Source of the DNA: Mycolicibacterium peregrinum
GTDB taxonomy: Bacteria; Actinomycetota; Actinomycetes; Mycobacteriales; Mycobacteriaceae
Assembly (NCBI RefSeq): GCF_001665785.1
Contig: NZ_LZSO01000028.1
Span: 1-64,000, forward strand
Length of the DNA: 64,000 bases
Reading direction: 5' to 3'
In this document: positions 36,959 through 46,465 of the stretch, piece by piece
How the letters are laid out: each line of letters begins with the position of its first letter
Position numbering within the stretch: position 1 is the stretch's first letter
Notes under the pieces: generated by a model
Databases searched by the model: none
Told to the model about the DNA's origin: nothing
What the model saw: only the letters and a program-made list of their open reading frames with translations
Translations under genes and position numbers: made by a program

Positions 36959-37996
36959 ATGACTGCCGAAGCCCAGCTCGACCGCACGACCGCAGACAAC
37001 CACTTCCGGCTCGGCCTACTGTTCGCCGTCAGTTCCGCGCTGGCGTTCGGCTCATCGGGCCCGTTCGCCAAAGCCCTGATGGAGTCAGGCTGGAGTCCCA
37101 CCGCCGCCGTCACGGCCCGGCTGGCCGGTGGTGCGCTGATGATGGCCGCATTCGCCAGCGTCGTCCGGCCCGGCTGGATCCGCGAGGTACGCGATCACGC
37201 CAAGACAGTCGTCGGCTACGGCCTGATCCCGATCGCCGGCGCCCAGCTCTGCTACTACAACGCCGTCGCGCACCTGTCCGTCGGCGTGGCGCTGCTGCTC
37301 GAGTACACCGCCCCGATCCTGGTCGTGGGGTGGGTCTGGGCCACCACCCGGCACCGCCCCAGCGCGCTGACCTTCGGCGGCGTGGCCGTCGCCATCGCCG
37401 GCATCGTCCTGGTGCTCGACGTGTTCAGCGGTGCCCAGATCAACCTCGCCGGCGTGAGCTGGGGCCTGGCCGCCGCAGTGTGTGCCGCCTGCTACTTCAT
37501 GATGTCCAACAAGGCCAGTACCGACGGCGACGGGCTCAGCCCGATCAGCCTGGCTGCCGGTGGTCTGATCATCGGAACCACGGCCGTGGCGCTCCTCGGC
37601 GTCGCCGGCGTCATGCCACTGACCTTCACCACCAACCCTGTCACCCTTGCCGGGCACACCACTTTCTGGCTGGCGCCGGTGATCGCACTCGGCCTGATCC
37701 CCACCGCCCTGGCCTACACCCTCGGCATCGTCGGGATCGCCAGGCTCAAGCCGCGCTTCGCCTCCCTGGTCGGGCTCTCGGAGGTACTGTTCGCGGTCCT
37801 CATCGCCTGGGTCATGCTCGGCGAGGCGATGTCGGTGAGCCAGGCGATCGGCGGCGCTGTCGTACTGGCCGGTCTCGCGGTGGCCCGCCAGGGTGACCGC
37901 GGCGAGCAGGCGGACCCGGAAGCGCCCACCCAGGTCCAGCGGGCGACCTGGCCCGATATGGCGATGCAGGAGACGTCCGACCGGGCAAACGATTAG
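36959..37996 (+). CDS. EamA/DMT-family transporter
   Basis: 345 aa with ten predicted membrane helices in two EamA repeats (first starting FRLGLLFAVSSALAFGSSGP, second WGLAAAVCAACYFMMSNKAS). Such drug/metabolite transporters export amino acids or metabolites; the substrate is not evident. ATG 36959 follows CAGGGGGG by 7 bases. The divergent CGNR protein is the likely regulator; ACTCATGAC appears twice between the genes. Confidence 0.88.
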   Translation: MTAEAQLDRTTADNHFRLGLLFAVSSALAFGSSGPFAKALMESGWSPTAAVTARLAGGALMMAAFASVVRPGWIREVRDHAKTVVGYGLIPIAGAQLCYYNAVAHLSVGVALLLEYTAPILVVGWVWATTRHRPSALTFGGVAVAIAGIVLVLDVFSGAQINLAGVSWGLAAAVCAACYFMMSNKASTDGDGLSPISLAAGGLIIGTTAVALLGVAGVMPLTFTTNPVTLAGHTTFWLAPVIALGLIPTALAYTLGIVGIARLKPRFASLVGLSEVLFAVLIAWVMLGEAMSVSQAIGGAVVLAGLAVARQGDRGEQADPEAPTQVQRATWPDMAMQETSDRAND

Positions 37997-38021
37997 CCGT
38001 GGCTAACCATTTTGTGTGACT

Positions 38022-38690
38022 ATGTTGCCCGTGAGTCTCCTCCGGAAGTCGGCCCGGGTGGCCGCGATCGTCTCAACCCTGGTCAGCGCAGCTTTTCCGC
38101 TGTCCCTCGCAGCGCCCGCCATGGCCGCACCGTGCTCCGACATCGAGGTAATCTTCGCCCGCGGCACCAACGATCTCCCAGATCTGGGACGTCCGGGGCA
38201 GGCCTTCGCCGACGCGCTGCGTTCCCAGGTCGGCGGCCGCACAGTGTCGACGTACGGGGTGAACTATCCCGCCAGCTATGACTTCCTGGCCGCCGCCGAC
38301 GGCGCCAACGACGCTGCCAACCGCATTGCCACGCTGGCGTCCTCCTGCCCGTCCACCAAGGTCGTGCTCGGCGGCTACTCGCAGGGCGCCGCGGTCGTGG
38401 ACATGCTGGCGGGCATCCCCCCACTCGGCAACAAGGTCGGGGAAGTCGGATCGGCACCGCCCCTGGCCGGCGAGTTGGTACCCCAGGTCGCCGCAGCGGT
38501 CGTCTTCGGAAACCCCTCGGCCAAATTCGGGATCCCACTCACCTCGTCGGTGTTCGGTGGCAAGGCGATCGACCTCTGCAAGGACGGGGACCCGATCTGC
38601 TCCCGCGGCCGGAACCCGTTCGCGCACAGCGATTACGTGACGTCAGGCATGGCGGATCAGGCCGCCAACTTCGTCGCAGGAATCGTCTAG
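38022..38690 (+). CDS. Cutinase-like secreted esterase (Culp), copy 1
   Basis: 222 aa. The signal peptide ends at about APAMA-A. The alpha/beta-hydrolase core has the cutinase N-terminal strand DIEVIFARGTND, the nucleophile elbow GGYSQGAAV, the Asp in GDPIC and the His in AHSDYV. Members hydrolyse lipid esters, with some acting on cell-wall or host lipids. It is the first of four tandem cutinase-like genes corresponding in place to Rv3451/Rv3452. An in-frame GTG two codons earlier is possible. Confidence 0.92.
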   Translation: MLPVSLLRKSARVAAIVSTLVSAAFPLSLAAPAMAAPCSDIEVIFARGTNDLPDLGRPGQAFADALRSQVGGRTVSTYGVNYPASYDFLAAADGANDAANRIATLASSCPSTKVVLGGYSQGAAVVDMLAGIPPLGNKVGEVGSAPPLAGELVPQVAAAVVFGNPSAKFGIPLTSSVFGGKAIDLCKDGDPICSRGRNPFAHSDYVTSGMADQAANFVAGIV

Positions 38691-38715
38691 TCGGCAACTG
38701 ACGTTAGGATTTGGT

Positions 38716-39396
38716 GTGGCCATTGATCTTGTTCGTCGCTGCACAGTGTTCGTGGCGGCAGCGCTCACCGCTGCCGCCGCCGTCGTCGCACCCGTTCTGG
38801 TGCCCTCCTCCACCACGGGGTCAGGCGTAGGCCTCCCCGCGGCAAAGGCCGCGGACTGCCCCGACATCGAGGTCGTCTTCGCCCGCGGCACCAACGACAC
38901 CCCGGGGCTGGGCCGGATCGGCAATGCGTTCGTCAGTTCGCTGCGCAACAAGGTCGGCGGCCGTTCGGTCGGCGCCTACGCGGTCAGTTATCCGGCCAGC
39001 TTCGACTTCCTGGCCGCGGCCGGCGGCGCCAACGATGCCTCCGGCCACATCCAGTGGATGGTGGACAACTGCCCCAACACCCGCCTGGTGCTGGGCGGCT
39101 ACTCCCAGGGCGCCGCAGTGATCGACGTGATCGCCGCCGTTCCGTTCCCGGCCGTCGGCTTCAACGCACCGCTGCCGCCGAACGTCCCCGAGCACGTCGC
39201 GGCGGTCGCCGTCTTCGGTAACCCATCGGCCAAACTGGGCCTGCCGCTGACCTCCAGCCCGGTGTACGGGGGCCGCGCCATCGACCTGTGCAACCCCGGC
39301 GATCCGATCTGCGGTGACGGCGACAGCGTCCAGGCACACCGGGCGTACGAAGGTCCGGCCAACGATGCCGCCAACTTCGTCGCCGGACTGTTGTAG
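38716..39396 (+). CDS. Cutinase-like secreted esterase (Culp), copy 2
   Basis: 226 aa from a GTG 25 bases after copy 1. It has a signal peptide, DIEVVFARGTNDTPGLG, the nucleophile GGYSQGAAV, and catalytic Asp/His in GDPIC and QAHRAYEG. It is the closest relative of copy 1 within the cluster (same GYSQG elbow and RGTND motif), indicating recent duplication. Confidence 0.92.
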   Translation: MAIDLVRRCTVFVAAALTAAAAVVAPVLVPSSTTGSGVGLPAAKAADCPDIEVVFARGTNDTPGLGRIGNAFVSSLRNKVGGRSVGAYAVSYPASFDFLAAAGGANDASGHIQWMVDNCPNTRLVLGGYSQGAAVIDVIAAVPFPAVGFNAPLPPNVPEHVAAVAVFGNPSAKLGLPLTSSPVYGGRAIDLCNPGDPICGDGDSVQAHRAYEGPANDAANFVAGLL

Positions 39397-39420
39397 GCCG
39401 CGTCCGCTACCATCGCTGAG

Positions 39421-40125
39421 GTGGTCGAACTCCCTGTGAACAGCCACGTAGCCCGACGGCTTCGGCGCTGGATCGGTATAGCTGTCATCTTCGTGGCGGC
39501 TGTTGCCGTCCTGCCCGCCACGGCGGCTGTCGTGCCCGGCTCTGTTGCCGTGGCCAACGCCGCTCCATGCCCACCGGTCGAGGTCGTCTTCGCCCGCGGC
39601 CGTACCGAACCCGCCGGGGCCGGCATTCTCGGGAACGCGTTCGTGAGCGCCCTGCGGTCCAAGTCGAACAAGAACGTCGGCGTCTATGCCGTCAAGTATC
39701 CGGCCGACACCGAAGTCGACATCGGCGCCAACGACATGAGCGGGCACATCCAGTACATGATGGACAACTGCCCGGACACCCGGTTGGTGATCGGCGGGTA
39801 TTCGCTGGGTGCGGCAGTCGCCGACGTGGTGCTGGCCGTTCCGTTCACCGGCTTCGGCTTCAAGACTCCGCTACCCGCAGGCGCCGACGGGCACATCGCC
39901 GCAGTCGCCCTGTTCGGCAACGGCGCCGCATGGGTTGGCCCCATCACCCGCTTCAGCCCGATCTATGCCGACCGGACCATCGAGCTGTGCCACGGCGCCG
40001 ACCCGATCTGTAACCCGGCCGATCCCGATACCTGGAAGAACAACTGGCCCGATCACCTGGCGGGTGCCTACATCGACGGCGGAATGGTCAACCAGGCCGC
40101 GGATTTCGTGGCCGGTCGCATCTGA
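39421..40125 (+). CDS. Cutinase-like secreted esterase (Culp), copy 3
   Basis: 234 aa. A longer signal/anchor segment (VIFVAAVAVLPATAAVV) is followed by VEVVFARGRTEPAGAG, nucleophile GGYSLGAAV and Asp/His in ADPIC and DHLAGAYI. The elbow is GYSLG and the first motif RGRTEP, unlike copies 1-2. It starts 24 bases after copy 2, so co-transcription is likely. Confidence 0.92.
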   Translation: MVELPVNSHVARRLRRWIGIAVIFVAAVAVLPATAAVVPGSVAVANAAPCPPVEVVFARGRTEPAGAGILGNAFVSALRSKSNKNVGVYAVKYPADTEVDIGANDMSGHIQYMMDNCPDTRLVIGGYSLGAAVADVVLAVPFTGFGFKTPLPAGADGHIAAVALFGNGAAWVGPITRFSPIYADRTIELCHGADPICNPADPDTWKNNWPDHLAGAYIDGGMVNQAADFVAGRI

Positions 40126-40200
40126 ATCGACGTCGACCGTCGCCGGATCGTTGCCCGACCGGCACCTATTCTCGACGTCGTCGTCAATACCATCGAATGC

Positions 40201-40863
40201 GTGATTGTCCGCCGGATGTTCACCGCGCTCATCACCACCGTGGCCGCCGTCATGACGCCGATGGCGGTGGCTCCCAGCGTGATCGGCGTCGCCAACGGTG
40301 CCGTGTGTCCACCGGCGGAAGTGGTGTTCGCCCGCGGCCGGATGGAACCCCCGGGCCCCGGTCAGGTCGGCACCGCGTTCATCAAGACACTCCGAGCCCT
40401 CCGGGGCCCGAACATCAGCTTCTATCCGGTGAATTACCCGGCGGACACCCAGGTTGACGCGGGCGCCAACGACATGAGCCGGCACGTGCAGTGGATGACC
40501 CGCAACTGCCCGAGGACCAAGCTCGTGCTGGGCGGTTACTCGTTGGGTGCCGCTGCCACCGATCTGGTTCTGGCCATGCCGGTTTCGGCATTCACCTTCA
40601 ACAGTCCGCTGCCGCGTGGCACCGATCAGCACATCGCCGCAGTGGCGCTGTTCGGCAACGGCGCCAACTGGGCAGGCCCGATCACGTTGCTGAACCCCAC
40701 GTATCAGAGTCGGACCATCGACCTGTGCCACAGTGACGACCCGGTCTGCAATCCGAGCAGCCCGTACAACTGGCGGGCCGGCTGGCAGGACCATCTGGCG
40801 CCCGGCTACATCCGCTCGGGAATGGTGGCGCAAGCAGCCAAGTTTGTCGCCGCCCGGCTCTGA
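40201..40863 (+). CDS. Cutinase-like secreted esterase (Culp), copy 4
   Basis: 220 aa from a GTG; an in-frame ATG five codons later (40216) is an alternative. Signal peptide, AEVVFARGRMEPPGPG, nucleophile GGYSLGAAA, Asp/His in DDPVC and DHLAPGYI. It groups with copy 3 by the GYSLG elbow and the ANDMSRHVQWM segment. The 75-bp gap to copy 3 may hold its own promoter. Confidence 0.92.
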   Translation: MIVRRMFTALITTVAAVMTPMAVAPSVIGVANGAVCPPAEVVFARGRMEPPGPGQVGTAFIKTLRALRGPNISFYPVNYPADTQVDAGANDMSRHVQWMTRNCPRTKLVLGGYSLGAAATDLVLAMPVSAFTFNSPLPRGTDQHIAAVALFGNGANWAGPITLLNPTYQSRTIDLCHSDDPVCNPSSPYNWRAGWQDHLAPGYIRSGMVAQAAKFVAARL

Positions 40864-40877
40864 GGCGCCCGAGGTTC

Positions 40878-41747
40878 TCAGAGCGTACGCACGTCCCGGG
40901 TGACCGTGTTCCGGCCGGCCAGTTGATCATCGGGCGGATAGTCGACCTGAACGAGCGTGAGCCCACGCGCAGGTGCCGCGGCGAAATCGCTGGAGCGGCT
41001 CGACTCACCCAGGAGCCCGGCGGTCCAGTCAGCTGAACGCCTACCCTCCCCCACCGCCAGAATCGCGCCGACCAACGAGCGAACCATGTTCCAGCAGAAG
41101 GCATCCGCGGTGACATACGCCGTCACATAGTGTCCGTCACGCACCCACTCCAGCCGCTGCAGGTCACGAATCGTGGTGGCGCCCGGGCGAGGTCGGCAGA
41201 ACGCCGCGAAATCGTTGAGCCCCACCAACTCCCGCGATGCGGCGGCCATCGCGTCGAGGTCAAGGGACTTCGACCACGGGGTGACGAACCGCGCCTCGGA
41301 CGGCTCCACCCCGTACGGGGCGAGACTCAGCCGATAGGTGTAGTGCCGGCGCAGTGCCGAGAACCTGGCATCGAAACCCTCAGGCGCCCGGATGATGTCG
41401 CGGATCCGGACATCGGTCGGCAACAGCCGCGCCAATCGCCGCACCAGCGGGGTGAATTCGGCATCACCAGGGCGGGTCGTGCGCGGATAGGCATGCGCGA
41501 CGGCATCGACCGGGATGTCGACATGGGCGACCTGACCGGTGGCATGCACCCCGGTGTCGGTACGGCCCGCGGTACGCGTCACCACCGGCGTGCGGAACAC
41601 CGTCGAGAGCGCCTCGTCGATCACCCCGGCCACGGTGCGCTGACCGATCTGCACTGCCCAGCCCGCGAAATCGGTGCCGTCGTACGCGATGTCGAGCCGC
41701 AGGCGCACAGAAGCGACATGCCCGCCACCGGAATCGATGGCGGGCAT
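40878..41747 (-). CDS. truA: tRNA pseudouridine(38-40) synthase
   Basis: 289 aa. TruA isomerises U38-U40 of tRNA anticodon arms. The N-terminal [17 protein letters not shown] and catalytic Asp in [17 protein letters not shown] are family signatures; [19 protein letters not shown] closes the active site. The start is set at MPAIDSGGG because the upstream frame is a shadow of rplQ; a GTG at VRLRLD is also possible. It is the last gene of the rpmJ-to-truA series, 16 bp after rplQ. Confidence 0.95.
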   Translation of the reverse strand: MPAIDSGGGHVASVRLRLDIAYDGTDFAGWAVQIGQRTVAGVIDEALSTVFRTPVVTRTAGRTDTGVHATGQVAHVDIPVDAVAHAYPRTTRPGDAEFTPLVRRLARLLPTDVRIRDIIRAPEGFDARFSALRRHYTYRLSLAPYGVEPSEARFVTPWSKSLDLDAMAAASRELVGLNDFAAFCRPRPGATTIRDLQRLEWVRDGHYVTAYVTADAFCWNMVRSLVGAILAVGEGRRSADWTAGLLGESSRSSDFAAAPARGLTLVQVDYPPDDQLAGRNTVTRDVRTL

Positions 41748-41763
41748 GTCGTTCAATGCCTGG

Positions 41764-42351
41764 TTAGGACTTCGCTTCATCCTCAGTGACTGCCTCATCG
41801 GCGGACGCCTCGTCGGCCGGAGCCTCCTCAGCGGCAGTCTCTTCGGTCGCTTCTTCGGTCGCGGCCTCTTCGGCAGCGTCCTCAGCGGGAGCCTCAGCCT
41901 CTTCAGCCGTCTGCTCCTCGGCCGAGGCCTCGTCGGCCGCCTTGGCCTGCGCGGCGGCCGCACGACGAGCGCGGTCGGCCTCGGAGGTCACGGTCTTCTC
42001 CCGCACCAGCTCGATGACAGCCATGGGGGCGTTGTCGCCCTTGCGGTTCTCGACCTTGATGATGCGGGTGTAGCCACCCTCGCGATCGGCGAAGAAGGGG
42101 CCGATCTCGGCGAACAGAACGTGCACGACGTCCTTGTCGCGGATCTTCTTCATCACCTCGCGCCGGTTGTGCAGCTCACCCTTCTTGGCGTGGGTGATCA
42201 GCTTCTCGGCGTACGGACGCAGGGCCCGGGCCTTGGGCTCGGTCGTCTTGATGCGACCGTGCTCGAACAGCGAGGTGGCCAGGTTGGCCAGGATCGCCTT
42301 CTGGTGTGAGGACGACCCGCCGAGGCGAGCACCCTTTGTGGGCTTGGGCAT
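41764..42351 (-). CDS. rplQ: 50S ribosomal protein L17 (bL17)
   Basis: 195 aa. The L17 core from [20 protein letters not shown] to about residue 120 is followed by an unusually long acidic tail of about 75 residues rich in Ala and Glu, a known mycobacterial extension. It follows rpoA on the same strand. Confidence 0.98.
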   Translation of the reverse strand: MPKPTKGARLGGSSSHQKAILANLATSLFEHGRIKTTEPKARALRPYAEKLITHAKKGELHNRREVMKKIRDKDVVHVLFAEIGPFFADREGGYTRIIKVENRKGDNAPMAVIELVREKTVTSEADRARRAAAAQAKAADEASAEEQTAEEAEAPAEDAAEEAATEEATEETAAEEAPADEASADEAVTEDEAKS

Positions 42352-42410
42352 TGCGACTATCTCCTAAATGGGGCCGGCCCCCGTATCAGGTAGGGCCGGG
42401 ACGGTAAACG

Positions 42411-43493
<1,083 letters not shown>

Positions 43494-43540
43494 CTATTTG
43501 ATGCCGTCTGGTACCTACCGGTCGGCTGACCGGTAGGTCA

Positions 43541-44146
43541 TTACTTCGAGTAGAACTCGACGATGAGCTGTTCGGCGAGCGGCACCTGGATCTGCGCGCG
43601 CTCGGGCAGCTGGTGGACGAGGATGCGCTGACGCTCCCCGACGACCTGCAGCCACGACGGGATCGGACGCTCACCTGCGGTCTGCCGAGAAAGCTCGAAC
43701 GGCAGGGTGTTGAGCGACTTCTCCTTGATGTCGATGATGTCGTACTGCGACACCCGGTAGCTCGGGATGTTCACCTTGACACCGTTGACGGTGAAGTGGC
43801 CGTGGCTGACCAGCTGACGGGCCATCCGGCGGGTGCGCGCCAGGCCGGCGCGGTACACCACGTTGTCCAGGCGGCTCTCCAGGATCTGGAGCAGGTTCTC
43901 GCCGGTCTTACCCGACTGGCGGTTGGCCTCTTCGTAGTACTTGCGGAACTGCTTCTCCAGCACGCCGTAGGTGAAGCGAGCCTTCTGCTTCTCCTGCAGC
44001 TGGGTGCGGTATTCGCTCTCCTTGATCCGCGCGCGGCCGTGCTGGCCGGGCGGGTAGGGGCGCTTCTCGAACGACTGATCTCCACCGATCAGGTCGACGC
44101 CGAGACGGCGCGACTTGCGGGTGGCGGGTCCGGTATAACGAGCCAT
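43541..44146 (-). CDS. rpsD: 30S ribosomal protein S4 (uS4)
   Basis: 201 aa, full length, with the S4 RNA-binding domain (RLDNVVYRAGLARTRRMARQ and VSHGHFTVNGVKVNIPSYRV). It lacks the zinc-binding cysteines seen in some S4 proteins, as expected for mycobacteria. It nucleates small-subunit assembly. It lies between rpsK and rpoA. Confidence 0.98.
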   Translation of the reverse strand: MARYTGPATRKSRRLGVDLIGGDQSFEKRPYPPGQHGRARIKESEYRTQLQEKQKARFTYGVLEKQFRKYYEEANRQSGKTGENLLQILESRLDNVVYRAGLARTRRMARQLVSHGHFTVNGVKVNIPSYRVSQYDIIDIKEKSLNTLPFELSRQTAGERPIPSWLQVVGERQRILVHQLPERAQIQVPLAEQLIVEFYSK

Positions 44147-44178
44147 TGTCTTTTACCTAATCCTTTTCCCGAGCCGAC

Positions 44179-44592
44179 CTAGACCCTGCGCCGCTTGGGC
44201 GGACGGCAGCCGTTGTGCGGCTGCGGAGTGACGTCGGAAATCGCGCCCACCTCGAGGCCGGCGGCCTGCAGCGAGCGGATGGCGGTCTCACGGCCCGAAC
44301 CCGGACCCTTGACGAACACGTCGACCTTCTTCACGCCGTGCTCCTGCGCCTTGCGGGCGGCGTTCTCGGCGGCCAGCTGCGCGGCGAACGGGGTCGACTT
44401 ACGCGAACCCTTGAAGCCGACGTGACCCGACGATGCCCAGGCGATGACGTTGCCCTGGGGATCGGTGATGGAGACGATCGTGTTGTTGAACGTGCTCTTG
44501 ATGTGAGCGGCGCCGTGCGGGACGTTCTTCTTTTCCCGGCGACGGGTGGTCTTACCGCGCTTGGCGCCGGCAGCCTTCTTCGGTGGTGCCAT
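44179..44592 (-). CDS. rpsK: 30S ribosomal protein S11 (uS11)
   Basis: 137 aa. Family segments include [20 protein letters not shown] and the C-terminal [19 protein letters not shown]. Five bases separate it from rpsM. Confidence 0.98.
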   Translation of the reverse strand: MAPPKKAAGAKRGKTTRRREKKNVPHGAAHIKSTFNNTIVSITDPQGNVIAWASSGHVGFKGSRKSTPFAAQLAAENAARKAQEHGVKKVDVFVKGPGSGRETAIRSLQAAGLEVGAISDVTPQPHNGCRPPKRRRV

Positions 44593-44597
44593 CGGGG

Positions 44598-44972
44598 TTA
44601 CCTAGCCTTCTTCTTGCCGGCGATGGTGCGCTTGGGGCCCTTGCGGGTACGCGCGTTGGTCTTGGTGCGCTGCCCACGCACGGGCAGACCACGGCGGTGC
44701 CGCAGGCCCTGGTAGCAGCCGATCTCGATCTTGCGGCGAATGTCGGCCTGCACCTCGCGGCGCAGGTCACCCTCAACCTTGAGGTTGCCTTCGATGTAGT
44801 CACGCAGAACGGTCACCTGATCGTCGGTCAGGTCCTTCGTGCGCATGTTCTTGTCAATGCCCGTCGCGGCGAGGATCTCGTTCGAACGGGTACGGCCGAT
44901 GCCGAAAATGTAAGTCAGCGCGATCTCCATGCGCTTGTCGCGCGGAAGATCGACGCCCACGAGGCGTGCCAT
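44598..44972 (-). CDS. rpsM: 30S ribosomal protein S13 (uS13)
   Basis: 124 aa, full length: [20 protein letters not shown] start, [11 protein letters not shown] helix-hairpin and the basic tail [20 protein letters not shown] that contacts tRNA. Confidence 0.98.
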   Translation of the reverse strand: MARLVGVDLPRDKRMEIALTYIFGIGRTRSNEILAATGIDKNMRTKDLTDDQVTVLRDYIEGNLKVEGDLRREVQADIRRKIEIGCYQGLRHRRGLPVRGQRTKTNARTRKGPKRTIAGKKKAR

Positions 44973-45181
44973 GTGGCGGTGTTCCTTCTTTTCTGCGGAG
45001 GTCTGGTCCCAGCCCGTTCCCTTCAGCCCCTAAGGGCTCTCCGGGGTCCGGCCTCCGTACCGGACGTGGATGAGTGCTCATCTCGTATGAGCGGCGTATC
45101 CGCTCAGTGGTGCTGGGAGTTCATCATTCAGTTGTGTTGCGATCCAACGTGGTCGATCAAGGCTCCCGAAGGGAGTCCTGA
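44973..45181. other. Intergenic region rpsM-rpmJ
   Basis: 209 bp without a gene. It contains two small hairpins on either strand (AGCCC/GGGCT at 45025-45038 and GTCCGG/CCGGAC at 45046-45065). No promoter was identified with confidence; the region may carry an operon-internal attenuator. Confidence 0.4.
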
Positions 45182-45295
45182 TCAACCCTGCCGCTGCTTG
45201 TGGCGGGGATCGCTGCAGATCACCATGACCCGCCCATGCCGGCGGATCACCCTGCACTTATCGCAGATGGGCTTGACGCTCGGGTTCACCTTCAC
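45182..45295 (-). CDS. rpmJ: 50S ribosomal protein L36 (bL36)
   Basis: 37 aa from a GTG start. It is [20 protein letters not shown] followed by the zinc-ribbon second half [15 protein letters not shown], so all four zinc ligands (C-x2-C and C-x4-H) are present: the zinc-binding form. It lies between infA and rpsM in the usual actinobacterial order. Confidence 0.97.
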
Positions 45296-45321
45296 GGCTG
45301 TTTCGATCCTTCTGGCTTGTT

Positions 45322-45347
45322 GGTGTCATGCGCATGCGCATGACACC
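45322..45347. repeat. 26-bp perfect palindrome between infA and rpmJ
   Basis: GGTGTCATGCGCA at 45322-45334 is followed immediately by its exact reverse complement at 45335-45347. It lies 34-59 bp past the infA stop and 27 bp before the rpmJ start. No T-tract follows, so it may be a protein-binding site or RNA hairpin rather than a terminator. Confidence 0.85.
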
Positions 45348-45380
45348 GTTCTCGTCGTTACTGGTCGGGCTTCTATCGGG

Positions 45381-45602
45381 TCACTTGTACCGGTACACGA
45401 TGCGGCCCCGGGACAGGTCGTAGGGCGAGAGCTCCACCACTACGCGGTCCTCGGGCAGGATGCGGATGTAGTGCTGCCGCATCTTGCCGCTGATGTGGGC
45501 CAAGACCTTGTGTCCGTTCTCCAGCTCAATGCGGAACATCGCATTGGGCAGAGGCTCGACCACGCGACCCTCGACCTCGATGGCACCGTCTTTCTTGGCC
45601 AT
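45381..45602 (-). CDS. infA: Translation initiation factor IF-1
   Basis: 73 aa, an OB-fold protein: [40 protein letters not shown] and the end [14 protein letters not shown] are the family sequence. The longer frame upstream is not used. It is the first gene of the infA-rpmJ-rpsM-rpsK-rpsD-rpoA-rplQ-truA series. Confidence 0.98.
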
Positions 45603-45931
45603 ACTTTTCGGCGATCCTTGCTTTCGTTTCGTAGCTTCATCAGTCTCAATGCAGCCCGTCGTGGTGCTGCAACCGACCAACTTCAAAACGTGAGCCGGAT
45701 CGAGGCGAAGTTGCAGAAATTCAGCAGTTCCAAGACGGGGCACGCAAAAAGTCGGCGCGATAGTCGCACCGTTGGTCCACAATACCCGCTCGACCGCCTG
45801 TACCAAAATCACGGCTGATCAGCTCCGGCGACCTCGCTCTGCCCCGAATATTGGTGCGCCGAGAAGCCACGAATCAAGCGAGAATGGTACGGACCGATCC
45901 GCGCACCGGCGAATGGAGACACGAGCACGTG
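45603..45931. other. Divergent intergenic region infA / nfeD-like gene
   Basis: 329 bp with no gene supported. It should carry the infA operon promoter on minus and the NfeD-flotillin promoter on plus. Short open frames reading into it from both sides have no family similarity. Confidence 0.5.
45779..45806 (-). promoter_or_regulatory. Candidate SigA-type promoter for the infA operon
   Basis: On the minus strand TTGGTA (45806-45801), a 16-bp spacer and TATTGT (45784-45779) fit a housekeeping mycobacterial promoter. It would give a 5' leader of roughly 170 bases. This is pattern matching only. Confidence 0.35.
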
Positions 45932-46426
45932 ATGGCTGTGTACCTGGCCGCGTTCGTCGTCGGCGGCATCGCTGTACTGGCCGCCCTGCTGCTCGCCGAT
46001 GTCGGGCACGGCGACGGCATGCCCTTCCTGAGCCTGACCGGCCTGTCGGTCGCCCTGCTCGGCGCCGGCACCGGTGGCCTGATCGGCACCTGGCTGGGCC
46101 TGGGCACCATCTGGTCCGCAGCCCTGGCCGCGGCCTGTGCGGTCGTGCTGGTGTTCACCCTCAACGGCCTGCTGTTGCCCTACATGCGCCGCCAGCAGTC
46201 CAACTCGCACCGGGGCAGGTCCTCGTACGTCGGCCTGCTCGGCACGGTCACCTTGGAGGTGCCGCCGGGCGGTTGGGGCGAGATCTCCTTCGTCGACGCA
46301 GACGGGAACCGGGTGTTCTCCCGCGCCAAGAGCGACGAAGCCGATGCGCTGCCCAAGGCCACCCGCGTCTACATCGCCGACATCGATCCGGACTTCGTCC
46401 ATGTCGTCGCAGTTCCAGAAGCCTGA
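45932..46426 (+). CDS. NfeD-like membrane protein
   Basis: 164 aa. Residues 1-90 hold three to four hydrophobic helices; the C-terminal half after the RRQQSNSHRGRSSYVG linker is a short OB-like beta domain (GTVTLEVPPGGWGEISFVDADG), as in NfeD-type partners of SPFH proteins. It is 39 bp upstream of the flotillin gene, the classic NfeD-flotillin pairing. Start chosen at MAVYLAAF; upstream codons are open to 45851. Confidence 0.75.
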   Translation: MAVYLAAFVVGGIAVLAALLLADVGHGDGMPFLSLTGLSVALLGAGTGGLIGTWLGLGTIWSAALAAACAVVLVFTLNGLLLPYMRRQQSNSHRGRSSYVGLLGTVTLEVPPGGWGEISFVDADGNRVFSRAKSDEADALPKATRVYIADIDPDFVHVVAVPEA

Positions 46427-46465
46427 GCTGTTCCCGAGCACTGACCCACCGAGAAAGGCACAACT

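Noticed and set aside
41748-41963. N-terminal Arg/Pro-rich extension of truA
   Set aside because: It is a shadow of the acidic tail of rplQ in another frame and has no similarity to TruA.
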